19,507 bases of DNA from DATMQA01 sp035566895 (lineage in GTDB: Bacteria > Verrucomicrobiota > Verrucomicrobiia > Limisphaerales > UBA8199). The notes beneath the pieces were generated by a model, which saw only the letters and a program-made list of their open reading frames with translations, was not told the DNA's origin and ran no database searches. Both the position numbers and the translations under genes were made by a program. The DNA lies in the NCBI GenBank assembly GCA_035566895.1, contig DATMQA010000171.1, positions 1 to 19,507 on the forward strand, in the 5' to 3' direction. Below are positions 1-6,818 of this stretch, piece after piece. How positions within the stretch are numbered: position 1 is the stretch's first letter; the number at the start of each line of letters is the position of its first letter.

Positions 1-409
1 CCAGGTCGTCCCAATCCTTGATTCCCTTGGGATTGCCTTTGCGCACCAAAAAAAGAATGGTCGAAGTATAGGGCGAACTGTTGTTCGGCAGACGGTGTTG
101 CCAATCGGCCGGCAACAACCCCCCTCTTTCCGCGATCATGTCGATGTCATAGGCCAGCGCGAGAGTAACGACGTCCGCGTCCAAACCATCGATGACCGCC
201 CGGGCCTGTTTCCCCGACCCGCCGTGCGACTGCTGGACCGTGACCTTGTCGCCCGTCTTTCCCTCCCAGTACTTGGCAAAGGCAGCGTTGAAGTCCCGAT
301 ACAATTCGCGTGTCGGGTCGTAGGACACGTTCATCAACTTGATGTCTTTCCCAGCCGCTCCGCCAAGTGCAGCCCCAAGCACCATCAGACTTACCATTAT
401 CGCTTTCAT
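1..409 (-). CDS. Sulfate ABC transporter periplasmic substrate-binding protein (Sbp/CysP family), 3' end outside window
   Basis: This is the N-terminal 136 residues of a periplasmic sulfate-binding protein; the rest lies beyond position 1. A short hydrophobic signal peptide (about residues 1-20) is followed by family-typical stretches: LMNVSYDPTRELY, YWEGKTGDKVTVQQSHGGSG, ADVVTLALAYDID and ILFLVRKGNPKGIKDWDDL. These match the Sbp/CysP family, which binds sulfate (or thiosulfate) and delivers it to the CysTWA permease. Start chosen at the ATG at 409 because the signal peptide begins there; the Shine-Dalgarno is weak. It lies 77 nt downstream of the porin gene on the same strand, so both are probably cotranscribed, and permease genes (cysT/W/A) would be expected beyond the window. 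Family assignment is firm; sulfate versus thiosulfate specificity cannot be decided. Confidence 0.93.
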   Translation of the reverse strand, partial: MKAIMVSLMVLGAALGGAAGKDIKLMNVSYDPTRELYRDFNAAFAKYWEGKTGDKVTVQQSHGGSGKQARAVIDGLDADVVTLALAYDIDMIAERGGLLPADWQHRLPNNSSPYTSTILFLVRKGNPKGIKDWDDL

Positions 410-486
410 TCGAGCTCAGTGTTCAACTTCACGTTTCAATTTTTACGTTTTACGTTTCACGCCATCACCCATCACGTTTCACTCCC
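410..486 (-). repeat. Intergenic spacer of degenerate ACGTTT-type repeats
   Basis: The 77-nt gap between the porin and the sulfate-binding protein is built from short near-repeats. On the plus strand ACGTTT(C/T)A recurs four times between about 430 and 480, with CATCACCCATCAC between the third and fourth copies. It contains no obvious promoter or terminator. Similar text-like low-complexity spacers occur at 8088-8125 and 8295-8330. Confidence 0.5.
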
Positions 487-2010
487 TCAAAACGCCAACT
501 GCACTCGTGTAAACAGCACGTTTTCATCATGCCGTGTCACGCTCGCCGGGGCTGAGGGGCTCGAACTGACACCCCCGCCGATGAACTTCGTGCGCGAAAA
601 GCTGACGTCTACCCGAACGTTCCGGTTCAAATACCAGTTCACCCCGGCAGACCACTCCCTGGCCGAACGGGCGGACGCCGCCGGGTCCGCGAAGAGTGGG
701 AAGGCCGCTGGGTCGATATCCAACTGGGAGTAGCGCCCCACCAACTGAAAGGCGCCCCAATGCCCTTGCGCCGGCTCGAACGGATGCCGCGGGAGGACCC
801 CGCCTGCAAAAGCGGCATCCTCGCCCGTTAGAACCCAGGAACCGGTGATTTCCCACGCCTTGTTGTCCAGCCGCATTCGGCCGGCCCCGGGCCGGCTTAT
901 GTACTGGTCGGAAATCACGTATTCACCCAGCAAACCGAACGGACCATAGTAGTAATAGCCTTGAGGCGAAAGGCGCCAATGGTCGCCGGCGGCTACCACC
1001 CCGTTGGTGTAAACAAAGAACTGCTGCAAGCCAACGGTCGCGAACCCGTTTCCGTTGGGCAACCCCGCCGTGTTTGCGGCCTGCATCCCTTCATAGCTTC
1101 CCCCTAAACCAAAACCGAACCCTTGCAACTCGGAAACGGACAGCGTCTTAAACGGACGGAAGAAAATGCGCCCCTCGAAAGCTTTATCATCGTCAAAATC
1201 CGAAAGGCTCGAATTGCGTGCGTCCCCCACTCCGTTGAACACGCCGGCGGCATAGCTGGCTGTCCCATCGAAGAGTTCCCCGTGCAATTCAAAACCGATA
1301 TCCCGTACTGGCACCAGGTCAGTCGGTAACGCGCGTTCATTGAAAAGAATGTCCCGGTCGGCCTGCAACTGTTCCAGCCCGATTGGCGCTTTGAACTTGC
1401 CCGCCTGGAACTGCACTGCCGGGCTGTAACGGTAATTGAGATAGGCATCAAATATTTGCGGTGTTGGCGCGGTTCCCCCGTTGCCGCCGTTGGCGCTAGT
1501 GCCGAAATCCGGCACGAAGAGAAAGTCGAAGTCGCGGAACACCGTTCCTTGCAACGTCGGCCGGGCCCGCCGCAGCAGGAAACCGTCATTCCCCACGGTG
1601 CCGCCATCGTTGAAAAACGAGCGGGAATCGACTTGCAGCACACCCCCCAATTGAACGGCGAAGGCTCCGTCAGCTGACGCCAGGGAAAAACCACGCTCAC
1701 CAAGCGTCAGCTTCGGGACCTCTTTGGCCTTGGCATCGGCGGCTTCCCGATCCAGTTCCCGTTCGCGTTCGAGCGCCTTTACTTTTTGGCCCAGTTCCTC
1801 AAGCCGCGTGTTCGCTTTGGTCTCGTTCGTCGGCGCCGCAGGCGTCTGGGCCTGCTCCAGCGTCTTTACCTTCTGCTCCAGCTCATCGATTCGTTTCTGG
1901 AGCCGTTGAATGATTTCCAGGGTGTTCGTCTCTTCGACGGCTTTCAGGGTCGGCGCCATCCCTGAAGCCCCAATCAGGACCCCCGCCAGTAACATGCCAT
2001 ACAGTTTCAT
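487..2010 (-). CDS. OprO/OprP-type (porin O and P family) outer-membrane porin with N-terminal coiled coil
   Basis: This is a 507-residue outer-membrane beta-barrel protein. It has a signal peptide (about 1-24), then a heptad-rich coiled coil (about 28-95, IIQRLQKRIDELEQKVKTLE) that probably trimerises or contacts the periplasm, then a barrel rich in alternating aromatic strands. Barrel hallmarks are LRRARPTLQGTVFRDFDF, YLNYRYSPAVQFQAGKFKAP and the C-terminal phenylalanine in FTRVQLAF recognised by BamA. These features fit the phosphate-selective porin O/P family. The start at 2010 has a good SD (AGGAAG about 7 nt upstream). The gene is followed by the sulfate-binding protein, so in this operon it may pass sulfate or other oxyanions rather than phosphate; that is inference. 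A long leader of about 260 nt separates the best promoter match from the start codon. Confidence 0.85.
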   Translation of the reverse strand: MKLYGMLLAGVLIGASGMAPTLKAVEETNTLEIIQRLQKRIDELEQKVKTLEQAQTPAAPTNETKANTRLEELGQKVKALERERELDREAADAKAKEVPKLTLGERGFSLASADGAFAVQLGGVLQVDSRSFFNDGGTVGNDGFLLRRARPTLQGTVFRDFDFLFVPDFGTSANGGNGGTAPTPQIFDAYLNYRYSPAVQFQAGKFKAPIGLEQLQADRDILFNERALPTDLVPVRDIGFELHGELFDGTASYAAGVFNGVGDARNSSLSDFDDDKAFEGRIFFRPFKTLSVSELQGFGFGLGGSYEGMQAANTAGLPNGNGFATVGLQQFFVYTNGVVAAGDHWRLSPQGYYYYGPFGLLGEYVISDQYISRPGAGRMRLDNKAWEITGSWVLTGEDAAFAGGVLPRHPFEPAQGHWGAFQLVGRYSQLDIDPAAFPLFADPAASARSAREWSAGVNWYLNRNVRVDVSFSRTKFIGGGVSSSPSAPASVTRHDENVLFTRVQLAF

Positions 2011-2434
2011 CCGCTCTTCCTTTCGTTAGCCGTCCGCTTTGGGTCGGTCGGTGCCCGCTATTTAACCTCCAGTTATATCCGGTCGTCGCTAATGGTGCTA
2101 AAGAACGTCAGGTTCGCAGTCGTACTAAATTGCTCTGAATAGCCTTGGACGCGGGGACCATACCCTCCACCAGCCAAAACCGCAAAGGTGGGGCACTGGT
2201 TCCACAATGACCCAATGCGCATCAAAGCCTGCTCTCGAATGTCCTCATCGAATAATCCCATTCTGCTCAAATCACAAGGATGTTACGCGTATTATACACT
2301 ATGTCAATAGAGATAATAATGTTTTCCCAAGTTCGCCCATTTTATCGCCCGTTTTAGCAGTTTTCAACCGTTTTTGACGGATTTTATCTTCCCCCTTCTT
2401 GATATTCTCACTGTACATTGTAGGTTGTCTGGCG
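2011..2434. other. Divergent intergenic region with long porin leader
   Basis: About 424 nt lie between the divergent porin and Rrf2 genes. The half nearer the Rrf2 gene (2281-2420) is conspicuously AT-rich for this genome and holds the minus-strand promoter match described separately. The half nearer the porin (2011-2273) would be transcribed as a leader. It contains a 62-65 codon minus-strand reading frame (2073-2270) without an SD and with no recognisable product. I recognise no known riboswitch in it. Confidence 0.5.
2280..2307 (-). promoter_or_regulatory. Putative sigma-70 type promoter for the porin operon
   Basis: Read on the minus strand, a perfect -35 hexamer TTGACA (2307-2302) is followed after 16 nt by TAACAT (2285-2280), matching 4 of 6 bases of the -10 consensus. 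A perfect TATAAT (2296-2291) lies within the spacer and could serve as an alternative -10 with a poor -35. The predicted start of transcription is near 2273. The overlapping AT-rich palindromic character makes it a plausible target for the neighbouring Rrf2 regulator. Confidence 0.45.
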
Positions 2435-2896
2435 ATGAAACTCTCTCTCCGCGGCGAATACGCCTTGCGGGCTTTGCTGGTTCTGGGCCTCAACTACGAC
2501 AAACCCGTCGTGCGGATGCAGACCATTTCCGAACAACAGAACATTCCTAAACGGTTCCTCGAGCAGATTCTCAATGACCTCAAATCCGTCGGAATCGTCC
2601 AGAGCCGGCGCGGCCCTTCCGGCGGCTACCGCTTGGCGCGCCGGCCCCAGGACATCACCCTGGCCTCAGTCGTCCGCCATCTCGAAGGCGCCCTGGCCCC
2701 GGTGAGCTGCGTCAGCGAACGCTTCTACGAAAAATGTTCCTGTCCGGATGAATCGCGTTGCGCGATTCGCAGCGTGATGAAAGAAATCCGCGAAGCCGTC
2801 GTCAAGATCGCCGAACGCGTCACCGTGGCCGAGCTTTGTGAGCGTTGGCGCAGCCTCCAACACGAACCCTTCAGTCCGCTTGATTTTGTGATCTAA
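2435..2896 (+). CDS. Rrf2-family transcriptional regulator with Cys cluster (IscR/CymR-like)
   Basis: A 153-residue winged-helix regulator of the Rrf2 family. The N-terminus (MKLSLRGEYALRALLVLG) and the DNA-recognition and wing region (ISEQQNIPKRFLEQILNDL, QSRRGPSGGYRLAR, residues about 31-70) are diagnostic. A Cys cluster at residues 92, 101, 103 and 109 occupies the usual site for a [2Fe-2S] cluster in IscR, NsrR and RsrR, so it may sense Fe-S status, redox or sulfur supply. Start placed at 2435 because family members begin at this Met; an upstream in-frame extension to 2399 is not conserved in style. It is divergent from the porin/sulfate-binding genes, making CymR-like control of sulfur uptake a reasonable inference. 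Its stop codon overlaps that of the convergent ArsR gene. Confidence 0.9.
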   Translation: MKLSLRGEYALRALLVLGLNYDKPVVRMQTISEQQNIPKRFLEQILNDLKSVGIVQSRRGPSGGYRLARRPQDITLASVVRHLEGALAPVSCVSERFYEKCSCPDESRCAIRSVMKEIREAVVKIAERVTVAELCERWRSLQHEPFSPLDFVI

Positions 2897-3237
2897 ATCT
2901 CGGGATGGAACAACGCCGCGGCTTGTTTCGCATCCCGCTCCATCTTGCCGCAGACAAGGTTGCACAGGGAGAAAATCATCGGGTCGGCAATCTCATACCG
3001 GACCGAGGTGCCGTTTCGTTGGCGCTTGACCAACCGATGGTCATGGAGAACGGCCAGGTGCTTGCTAACATTTGCCTGCTTCAGACCGCACGCCCCCATC
3101 AGGTCGCTGACATTCAGCGGCCCCGCCTGCAGCGCCTGGAGCAGCGCCAGCCGGCTGGACTCTGAAAGCACCGCGAAAAGGCGGGCGACCGCGACGAGCT
3201 GGCCGTTCGACAGTTTCTTCTTTTTTGCGGTTGACAT
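2893..3237 (-). CDS. ArsR-family winged-helix repressor, probably sulfur/persulfide-linked
   Basis: A 114-residue ArsR/SmtB-type regulator. The Lys-rich N-terminus is followed by a helical dimer region, the recognition helix (CGLKQANVSKHLAVL, about residues 50-64) and the beta-wing (LVKRQRNGTSVRYEI, 69-83). The classical arsenic CxC motif in the recognition region is missing. Cysteines are at 50, 92 and 96, so thiol-based sensing as in BigR/SqrR is possible, but the Cys positions do not clearly match that pair. Start taken at the ATG at 3237; the alternative TTG at 3285 would add 16 residues unlike the family. The gene is divergent from the rhodanese and CoADR genes, and its own start codon is covered by an inverted repeat, implying autoregulation and control of the divergent operon. 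Its stop overlaps the Rrf2 stop by 4 nt. Confidence 0.88.
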   Translation of the reverse strand: MSTAKKKKLSNGQLVAVARLFAVLSESSRLALLQALQAGPLNVSDLMGACGLKQANVSKHLAVLHDHRLVKRQRNGTSVRYEIADPMIFSLCNLVCGKMERDAKQAAALFHPEI

Positions 3238-3263
3238 ATTACTATATGGCAATATTGTAATAT
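3236..3263. promoter_or_regulatory. Putative ArsR operator (inverted repeat) in the divergent promoter
   Basis: The perfect inverted repeat ATATTAC (3236-3242) and GTAATAT (3257-3263) flanks a 14-nt AT-rich core in an otherwise GC-rich genome. It covers the ArsR start codon region and abuts a near-consensus -10 (TATAAG, 3261-3266) for the rhodanese operon. AT-rich dyads of this type are normal ArsR-family targets. Confidence 0.6.
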
Positions 3264-3266
3264 AAG
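3261..3266 (+). promoter_or_regulatory. Putative -10 element of the rhodanese-CoADR operon
   Basis: TATAAG matches five of six -10 consensus bases. A weak -35 (TTACTA, 3239-3244) lies 16 nt upstream. The predicted start of transcription near 3273 would give a leader of about 40 nt. The overlap with the inverted repeat at 3236-3263 fits repression by the divergent ArsR protein. Confidence 0.4.
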
Positions 3267-3312
3267 AATACAGCACGTTCTGCAACGATGCAAGCGATTA
3301 TAGCAAATTATT

Positions 3313-3882
3313 ATGACATCAATCTCTCCTCATGACCTCCACCGGAAGCTCGCCGCCGGCGAACGCCTCCATCTCCTGGATGTCCGCACCCCGCGCGAAT
3401 ACGCCGAGGTCCATGTTCCGGGCGCGGTCCTGGAGCCGCTTGACTCCTTGGATCCTTGCCGGCTGGCGCAACAGCTTTCTCCGCCCGCCCCGCTCTACGT
3501 CCTCTGCCGGTCGGGGTCGCGAGCCAGGCAAGCCATCGGAAAACTCGAAAAGGCCGGGCCGCGGCCGTGCATCCTTGTGGAAGGGGGGACCCTGAGCTGG
3601 GTCCAGGCCGGCTTGCCCGTCGAACGCCAGCCCGTCACCGGAATCAGCCTGGAGCGCCAGGTGAGGATTGCCGCTGGGGCCCTGGTTTTTCTGGGAACTT
3701 TGCTGGGGACTTTTTTCCACCGGGGTTTCCTGGCCCTGCCCGCTGTGGTTGGCGGCGGCCTCGTGTTCGCGGGAATCACCGACACCTGCGGCCTGGGCAT
3801 GATGCTGGCCCGAATGCCTTGGAATCGCCGCGCGGTTCCAGGCACGGACAACTCGTGTGGTTGCTCAACTCAACTCGGATAA
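3313..3882 (+). CDS. Rhodanese-DUF2892 membrane protein (YgaP-like)
   Basis: A 189-residue sulfurtransferase of YgaP type. An N-terminal rhodanese domain (about 1-105) carries the LLDVRTPREYAEVHVPGA stretch and the active-site loop CRSGSR with catalytic Cys65, which would carry a persulfide. A DUF2892-like membrane segment follows, with two hydrophobic helices (about 117-134 and 139-156) joined by a short loop. The tail ends in a CGC motif (about 183-185) that is extra to the usual domain and might be a second thiol relay. It sits 4 nt before the CoA-disulfide-reductase-like gene, so the two are an operon, and is divergent from an ArsR repressor. No SD is visible before the ATG at 3313. A role moving sulfane sulfur at the inner membrane is inferred from the family. 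Confidence 0.9.
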   Translation: MTSISPHDLHRKLAAGERLHLLDVRTPREYAEVHVPGAVLEPLDSLDPCRLAQQLSPPAPLYVLCRSGSRARQAIGKLEKAGPRPCILVEGGTLSWVQAGLPVERQPVTGISLERQVRIAAGALVFLGTLLGTFFHRGFLALPAVVGGGLVFAGITDTCGLGMMLARMPWNRRAVPGTDNSCGCSTQLG

Positions 3883-3886
3883 AGCA

Positions 3887-5578
3887 ATGAAAAAGCGAAT
3901 TCTCATCGTTGGCGGAGTGGCCGGTGGCGCTTCTTGCGCCGCGCGCGCTCGACGGTTGGACGAGGAAGCGGAGATCGTCATTTTCGACCGCGGTTCGTAT
4001 GTGTCGTTCGCCAACTGCGGCTTGCCCTACCACGTGGGGGACGTTATTCGCGACGAAGCCAGCTTGCTGCTGGCGGACGCGGAGCTTTTCCAAAAGCGTT
4101 TTAACATCCAGGTGCGGCTCCAAAACGAGGTGGTCGCAATTGCTCGTGAGACTCGCGAAATCGAGGTTCGAGGCCTCCTCTCAGGGAAAATCTCACGCGA
4201 AAGGTACGATGCCCTGGTGCTGTCCCCCGGGGCCGCCCCGGTTCGGCCTCCGCTGCCGGGAATCGAGTTGCCTGGTATCTTTGTGCTGCGCACGATTCCC
4301 GACAGCAGAAAAATTCGCGATTGGCTCGAGCGAAAGCAAGCGCGCACCGCCGTGGTCGTGGGCGGCGGCTTCATCGGCCTCGAGATGGCCGAGAACCTTG
4401 CGAAACGAGGGCTCTGGGTCACGGTGGTGGAAATGCTTAGCCAGGTGTTGCCCCCGTTGGATCCCGAGATCGCCGAACTGATTCAGCAGCGGCTGACGGC
4501 CAACGGCGTTAAGCTGGCGCTGGGCGACGGCGTGGCCGGATTCGAGCCCGGAGATGGCCGGGTGATTGTCCGCACCAACTCCGGGGCCCGGCATGAGGGA
4601 GATTTGGTTATCCTGGCCATCGGTGTGCGTCCGGAAACCGGCCTGGCCAAAGCCGCGGGGTTGGAAATCGGCGAACGCGGCGGGATTCGCGTTGATGAAC
4701 AATTGCGGACCTCAGACCGGAACATCTGGGCGGTTGGCGACGCCGTCGAGGTGCGGGATACCATCACCGGGCAGTGGGCGCTTGTGCCGCTGGCGGGGCC
4801 GGCGAATCGCCAGGGGCGCATCGCGGCCGATGTGATCTGCGGACGGAACTCCAGCTTCCGCGGGGTGCAAGGGACCGCCATCTGCGGCGTGTTTGGCTGG
4901 GCGGTCGCGGCGACCGGAGCGAGTGAGAAGTCGTTACAACGCGCCGGCATTACGGACTACCTCAAAACCTACGTCCATCCACGGCAGCATGCGGGCTACT
5001 ACCCGGGCGCCAAGCCCATTCATCTGAAACTGCTCTTCCGGAAAAGCGACGGTAGAATTCTTGGGACCCAGGCCGTGGGCGAAGAAGGTGTTGATAAACG
5101 GATTGATGTCATCGCCATGGCGATTCAGAAAGAGGGCACCGTCTTCGATCTGGAGGAGGCCGAGCTGTGTTACGCGCCGCAGTTTGGGTCGGCCAAAGAC
5201 CCCGTCAACCTCGCCGGCATGGCCGCCGCCAATATCTTGCGCGGTGATGCTCCCATTGCCGACTGGCAAACCCTTGGCCGCAACGGCTTTCTCCTGCTCG
5301 ACGTCCGGGATGTGGATGAATTCGATCAGGGCCATATCCCGGGGGCAAAGAACATCCCGCTCCCCGCGCTGCGGGGACGCTTGACCGAGCTTTCCCTCGA
5401 CCAGGAAATTCGTCTCTACTGCGGCGTCGGCCAGCGCGCTTATTACGCGAGCCGTGTGCTCCAACAGCGCGGCTTCCGCGTTCGGAATTTGCCCGGGGGC
5501 TACCAAACCTATTTGAGTTGCCGTAATGCGGGCCTCCTTCAGCCAATCGAGCCCCTCAACGACAAGCGTGCCGGATGA
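3887..5578 (+). CDS. FAD-dependent CoA-disulfide/CoA-persulfide reductase with C-terminal rhodanese domain (CoADR-RHD)
   Basis: A 563-residue flavoprotein disulfide reductase. Residues 1-15 form the FAD-binding Rossmann motif (ILIVGGVAGGASCAARAR), and the redox-active Cys44 lies in SFANCGLPYHVG, the single-Cys signature of CoA-disulfide reductases. A second nucleotide-binding motif (VVVGGGFIGLEMAENLAKRG, about 160-180) binds NAD(P)H, and IWAVGDAVE is the conserved FAD-ribityl motif. A C-terminal rhodanese domain (about 465-555, catalytic Cys512 in YCGVGQRA) gives the CoADR-RHD architecture, known to reduce CoA persulfide and polysulfide. Start at the ATG at 3887, since an upstream GTG (3857) would overlap the preceding gene and add ten residues before the FAD motif. 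Cotranscribed with the YgaP-like gene. NADH versus NADPH preference and the physiological persulfide are not readable from the sequence. Confidence 0.92.
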   Translation: MKKRILIVGGVAGGASCAARARRLDEEAEIVIFDRGSYVSFANCGLPYHVGDVIRDEASLLLADAELFQKRFNIQVRLQNEVVAIARETREIEVRGLLSGKISRERYDALVLSPGAAPVRPPLPGIELPGIFVLRTIPDSRKIRDWLERKQARTAVVVGGGFIGLEMAENLAKRGLWVTVVEMLSQVLPPLDPEIAELIQQRLTANGVKLALGDGVAGFEPGDGRVIVRTNSGARHEGDLVILAIGVRPETGLAKAAGLEIGERGGIRVDEQLRTSDRNIWAVGDAVEVRDTITGQWALVPLAGPANRQGRIAADVICGRNSSFRGVQGTAICGVFGWAVAATGASEKSLQRAGITDYLKTYVHPRQHAGYYPGAKPIHLKLLFRKSDGRILGTQAVGEEGVDKRIDVIAMAIQKEGTVFDLEEAELCYAPQFGSAKDPVNLAGMAAANILRGDAPIADWQTLGRNGFLLLDVRDVDEFDQGHIPGAKNIPLPALRGRLTELSLDQEIRLYCGVGQRAYYASRVLQQRGFRVRNLPGGYQTYLSCRNAGLLQPIEPLNDKRAG

Positions 5579-5762
5579 ACGGCCGCCCGGGAACCCGTAA
5601 CGAAACCCGCAGATCCCCCCATTTTCGCCCCGTCCTCCACCGCAAAATTTGCAAAGGTTTGAGCAATTCCGATCAGAGGGGCTCCTCTTTCCCGGACGTA
5701 TTAAGAGTGAACCAGAATCGTCTGGCTAACGAACGAAAACAAAGAAAAAGAAAGATCTGAAA

Positions 5763-6188
5763 ATGAATACAATGCGCTCCCACAAAATTATCCGCCTCGC
5801 TGGACTGGCCCTGGCCTCGCTGTTACTCGCTGGGTTAACCAGCGGCCTCACTGCCCAGGAGAAATTCACCGGCAAAGGCGCCGCCAGGCTGCTCCTGCCT
5901 CCGGCCTCAACTCAATCAGCTTCGGCTGCCCAACCGATGTCCTGCCCCAAGTGCAAGGACGCGTGGGTCGCTCGCAAGGACACGTCGGTCCACGGCGCCA
6001 TCAAGGCCCCCGCCCTCGTGGTCCAGCATCTGTGCGGCGGCTGTGAAACGACCTTGACCCTCACGGGCAATGGCAAAGCCGCCCATCAGGTCGCCGCCCA
6101 CTCTTGCACTGCAGGCGGTCCTGCCGGCATGGCCTGCTGCGACACGCAGAGAAGCGTTAATGCCCCTGGCAAAGATAAAAAGCTCTGA
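5763..6188 (+). CDS. Small secreted Cys-rich protein with zinc-ribbon-like CxxC pair, function unknown
   Basis: A 141-residue protein that I do not recognise as a named family. A signal peptide (about 1-31, ending near LTAQ) is followed by a Ser/Ala-rich stretch and two CxxC knuckles, CPKC (61-64) and CGGC (91-94), spaced like a zinc ribbon. Further cysteines are at 115, 125 and 126, and the C-terminus is Lys-rich. The knuckles could bind a metal, or the thiols could be redox-active in the periplasm. The upstream sequence is purine-rich (AAAGAAAGATCTGAAA) but has no standard SD. It lies 184 nt after the CoADR gene on the same strand and is followed by a strong stem-loop, so it is probably its own unit. 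A link to sulfur or metal stress is only positional. Confidence 0.7.
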   Translation: MNTMRSHKIIRLAGLALASLLLAGLTSGLTAQEKFTGKGAARLLLPPASTQSASAAQPMSCPKCKDAWVARKDTSVHGAIKAPALVVQHLCGGCETTLTLTGNGKAAHQVAAHSCTAGGPAGMACCDTQRSVNAPGKDKKL

Positions 6189-6230
6189 GGCTCCAAGTCG
6201 CGCGCCCTTAAGCTGACTGACGCGCTCAAC

Positions 6231-6271
6231 CGGACGCCGGGATTAGGCATCAATGCCTCTCCCGGCGTTCG
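6231..6271 (+). terminator. Strong stem-loop downstream of the Cys-rich protein gene
   Basis: ACGCCGGGA (6234-6242) pairs with TCCCGGCGT (6260-6268), AGGCAT (6245-6250) pairs with ATGCCT (6253-6258), and CGG/TTG-type pairs extend the base to 6231 and 6271, giving about 18 paired positions with one small internal bulge and a tight loop. A weak T-run (CTTTT, 6274-6278) follows. It sits 43 nt after the stop of the preceding gene, consistent with a transcription terminator. Confidence 0.65.
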
Positions 6272-6399
6272 CGCTTTTCCGGAGCCGCCCCCTTGGAGAA
6301 GGAAAATAGTGCCCTCGACTTCCAGTCGGGTCTTTAATACCATCCACGCATGCGCTCTCTCTGATGCCAGGATGGGGAGCCGGTACAACTATTGAAACT

Positions 6400-6798
6400 A
6401 TGTCTGCCCATAAAACGAAAAAAAGAATTCTTGTCGTGGAGGATGACTCTGCGATTCAGGAACTGTACTGCAATCTCTTGCGCGAGGCCGGTTACGAAGT
6501 GGAGGGTGCCGAACACGCCCTGGCCGCCGTCTGTGCGGTCGTGCGCGCCACGCCCGACCTCATTCTGGCCGACATTCGCATGCCCATCATCGACGGCCGG
6601 GACCTGGTGCGCGAATTGAAAAGCCATAGCGACTCGCAGCACATCCCCGTCGTTGCCATTACGGGGCATGATTCACCGGAGATGCGCGAGTCGGCGCTCC
6701 AGGCCGGTTACGCCGATTACATCACTAAACCCATTGATCCTCGCCGTTTCCCGGAACAAATCGCCGAACTGCTCCGCCGGCACCAGCCGGCCCGGTAG
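6400..6798 (+). CDS. Stand-alone response-regulator receiver (CheY-like) protein
   Basis: A 132-residue single receiver domain with no output domain. The acidic pocket (ILVVEDD, D15 and D16), phosphoacceptor D58 (LILADIRMP), switch residue T88 (VVAITGH) and K110 (YITKP) are all present, so it should be phosphorylatable. Start set at the ATG at 6400, from which the domain begins within ten residues; an in-frame ATG at 6364 adds a non-typical leader, and neither has a clear SD. It is convergent with the receiver-kinase gene (21 nt apart) and next to the Phc-like kinases, so it could be a diffusible phosphate acceptor for them; that is inferred from position. Its target is unknown. Confidence 0.88.
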   Translation: MSAHKTKKRILVVEDDSAIQELYCNLLREAGYEVEGAEHALAAVCAVVRATPDLILADIRMPIIDGRDLVRELKSHSDSQHIPVVAITGHDSPEMRESALQAGYADYITKPIDPRRFPEQIAELLRRHQPAR

Positions 6799-6818
6799 CA
6801 CCTGCGCCGCTAAACCAC

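Noticed and set aside
2073..2270. Small minus-strand reading frame in the porin leader
   Set aside because: It starts with TTG or a later ATG without SD, has no recognisable domain, and sits in a leader; not supported as a gene.
3238..3285. TTG start extending the ArsR repressor by 16 residues
   Set aside because: The extension crosses the operator-like dyad and is unlike family N-termini.
5674..5691. Small AGAGG/CCTCT hairpin after the CoADR gene as terminator
   Set aside because: Only five base pairs and no T-run; too weak to call.
5575..5760. 61-codon plus-strand frame after the CoADR gene, overlapping its stop as ATGA
   Set aside because: The product is Arg/Lys-rich and low in structure with no SD or homology signal; likely chance despite the coupled start.
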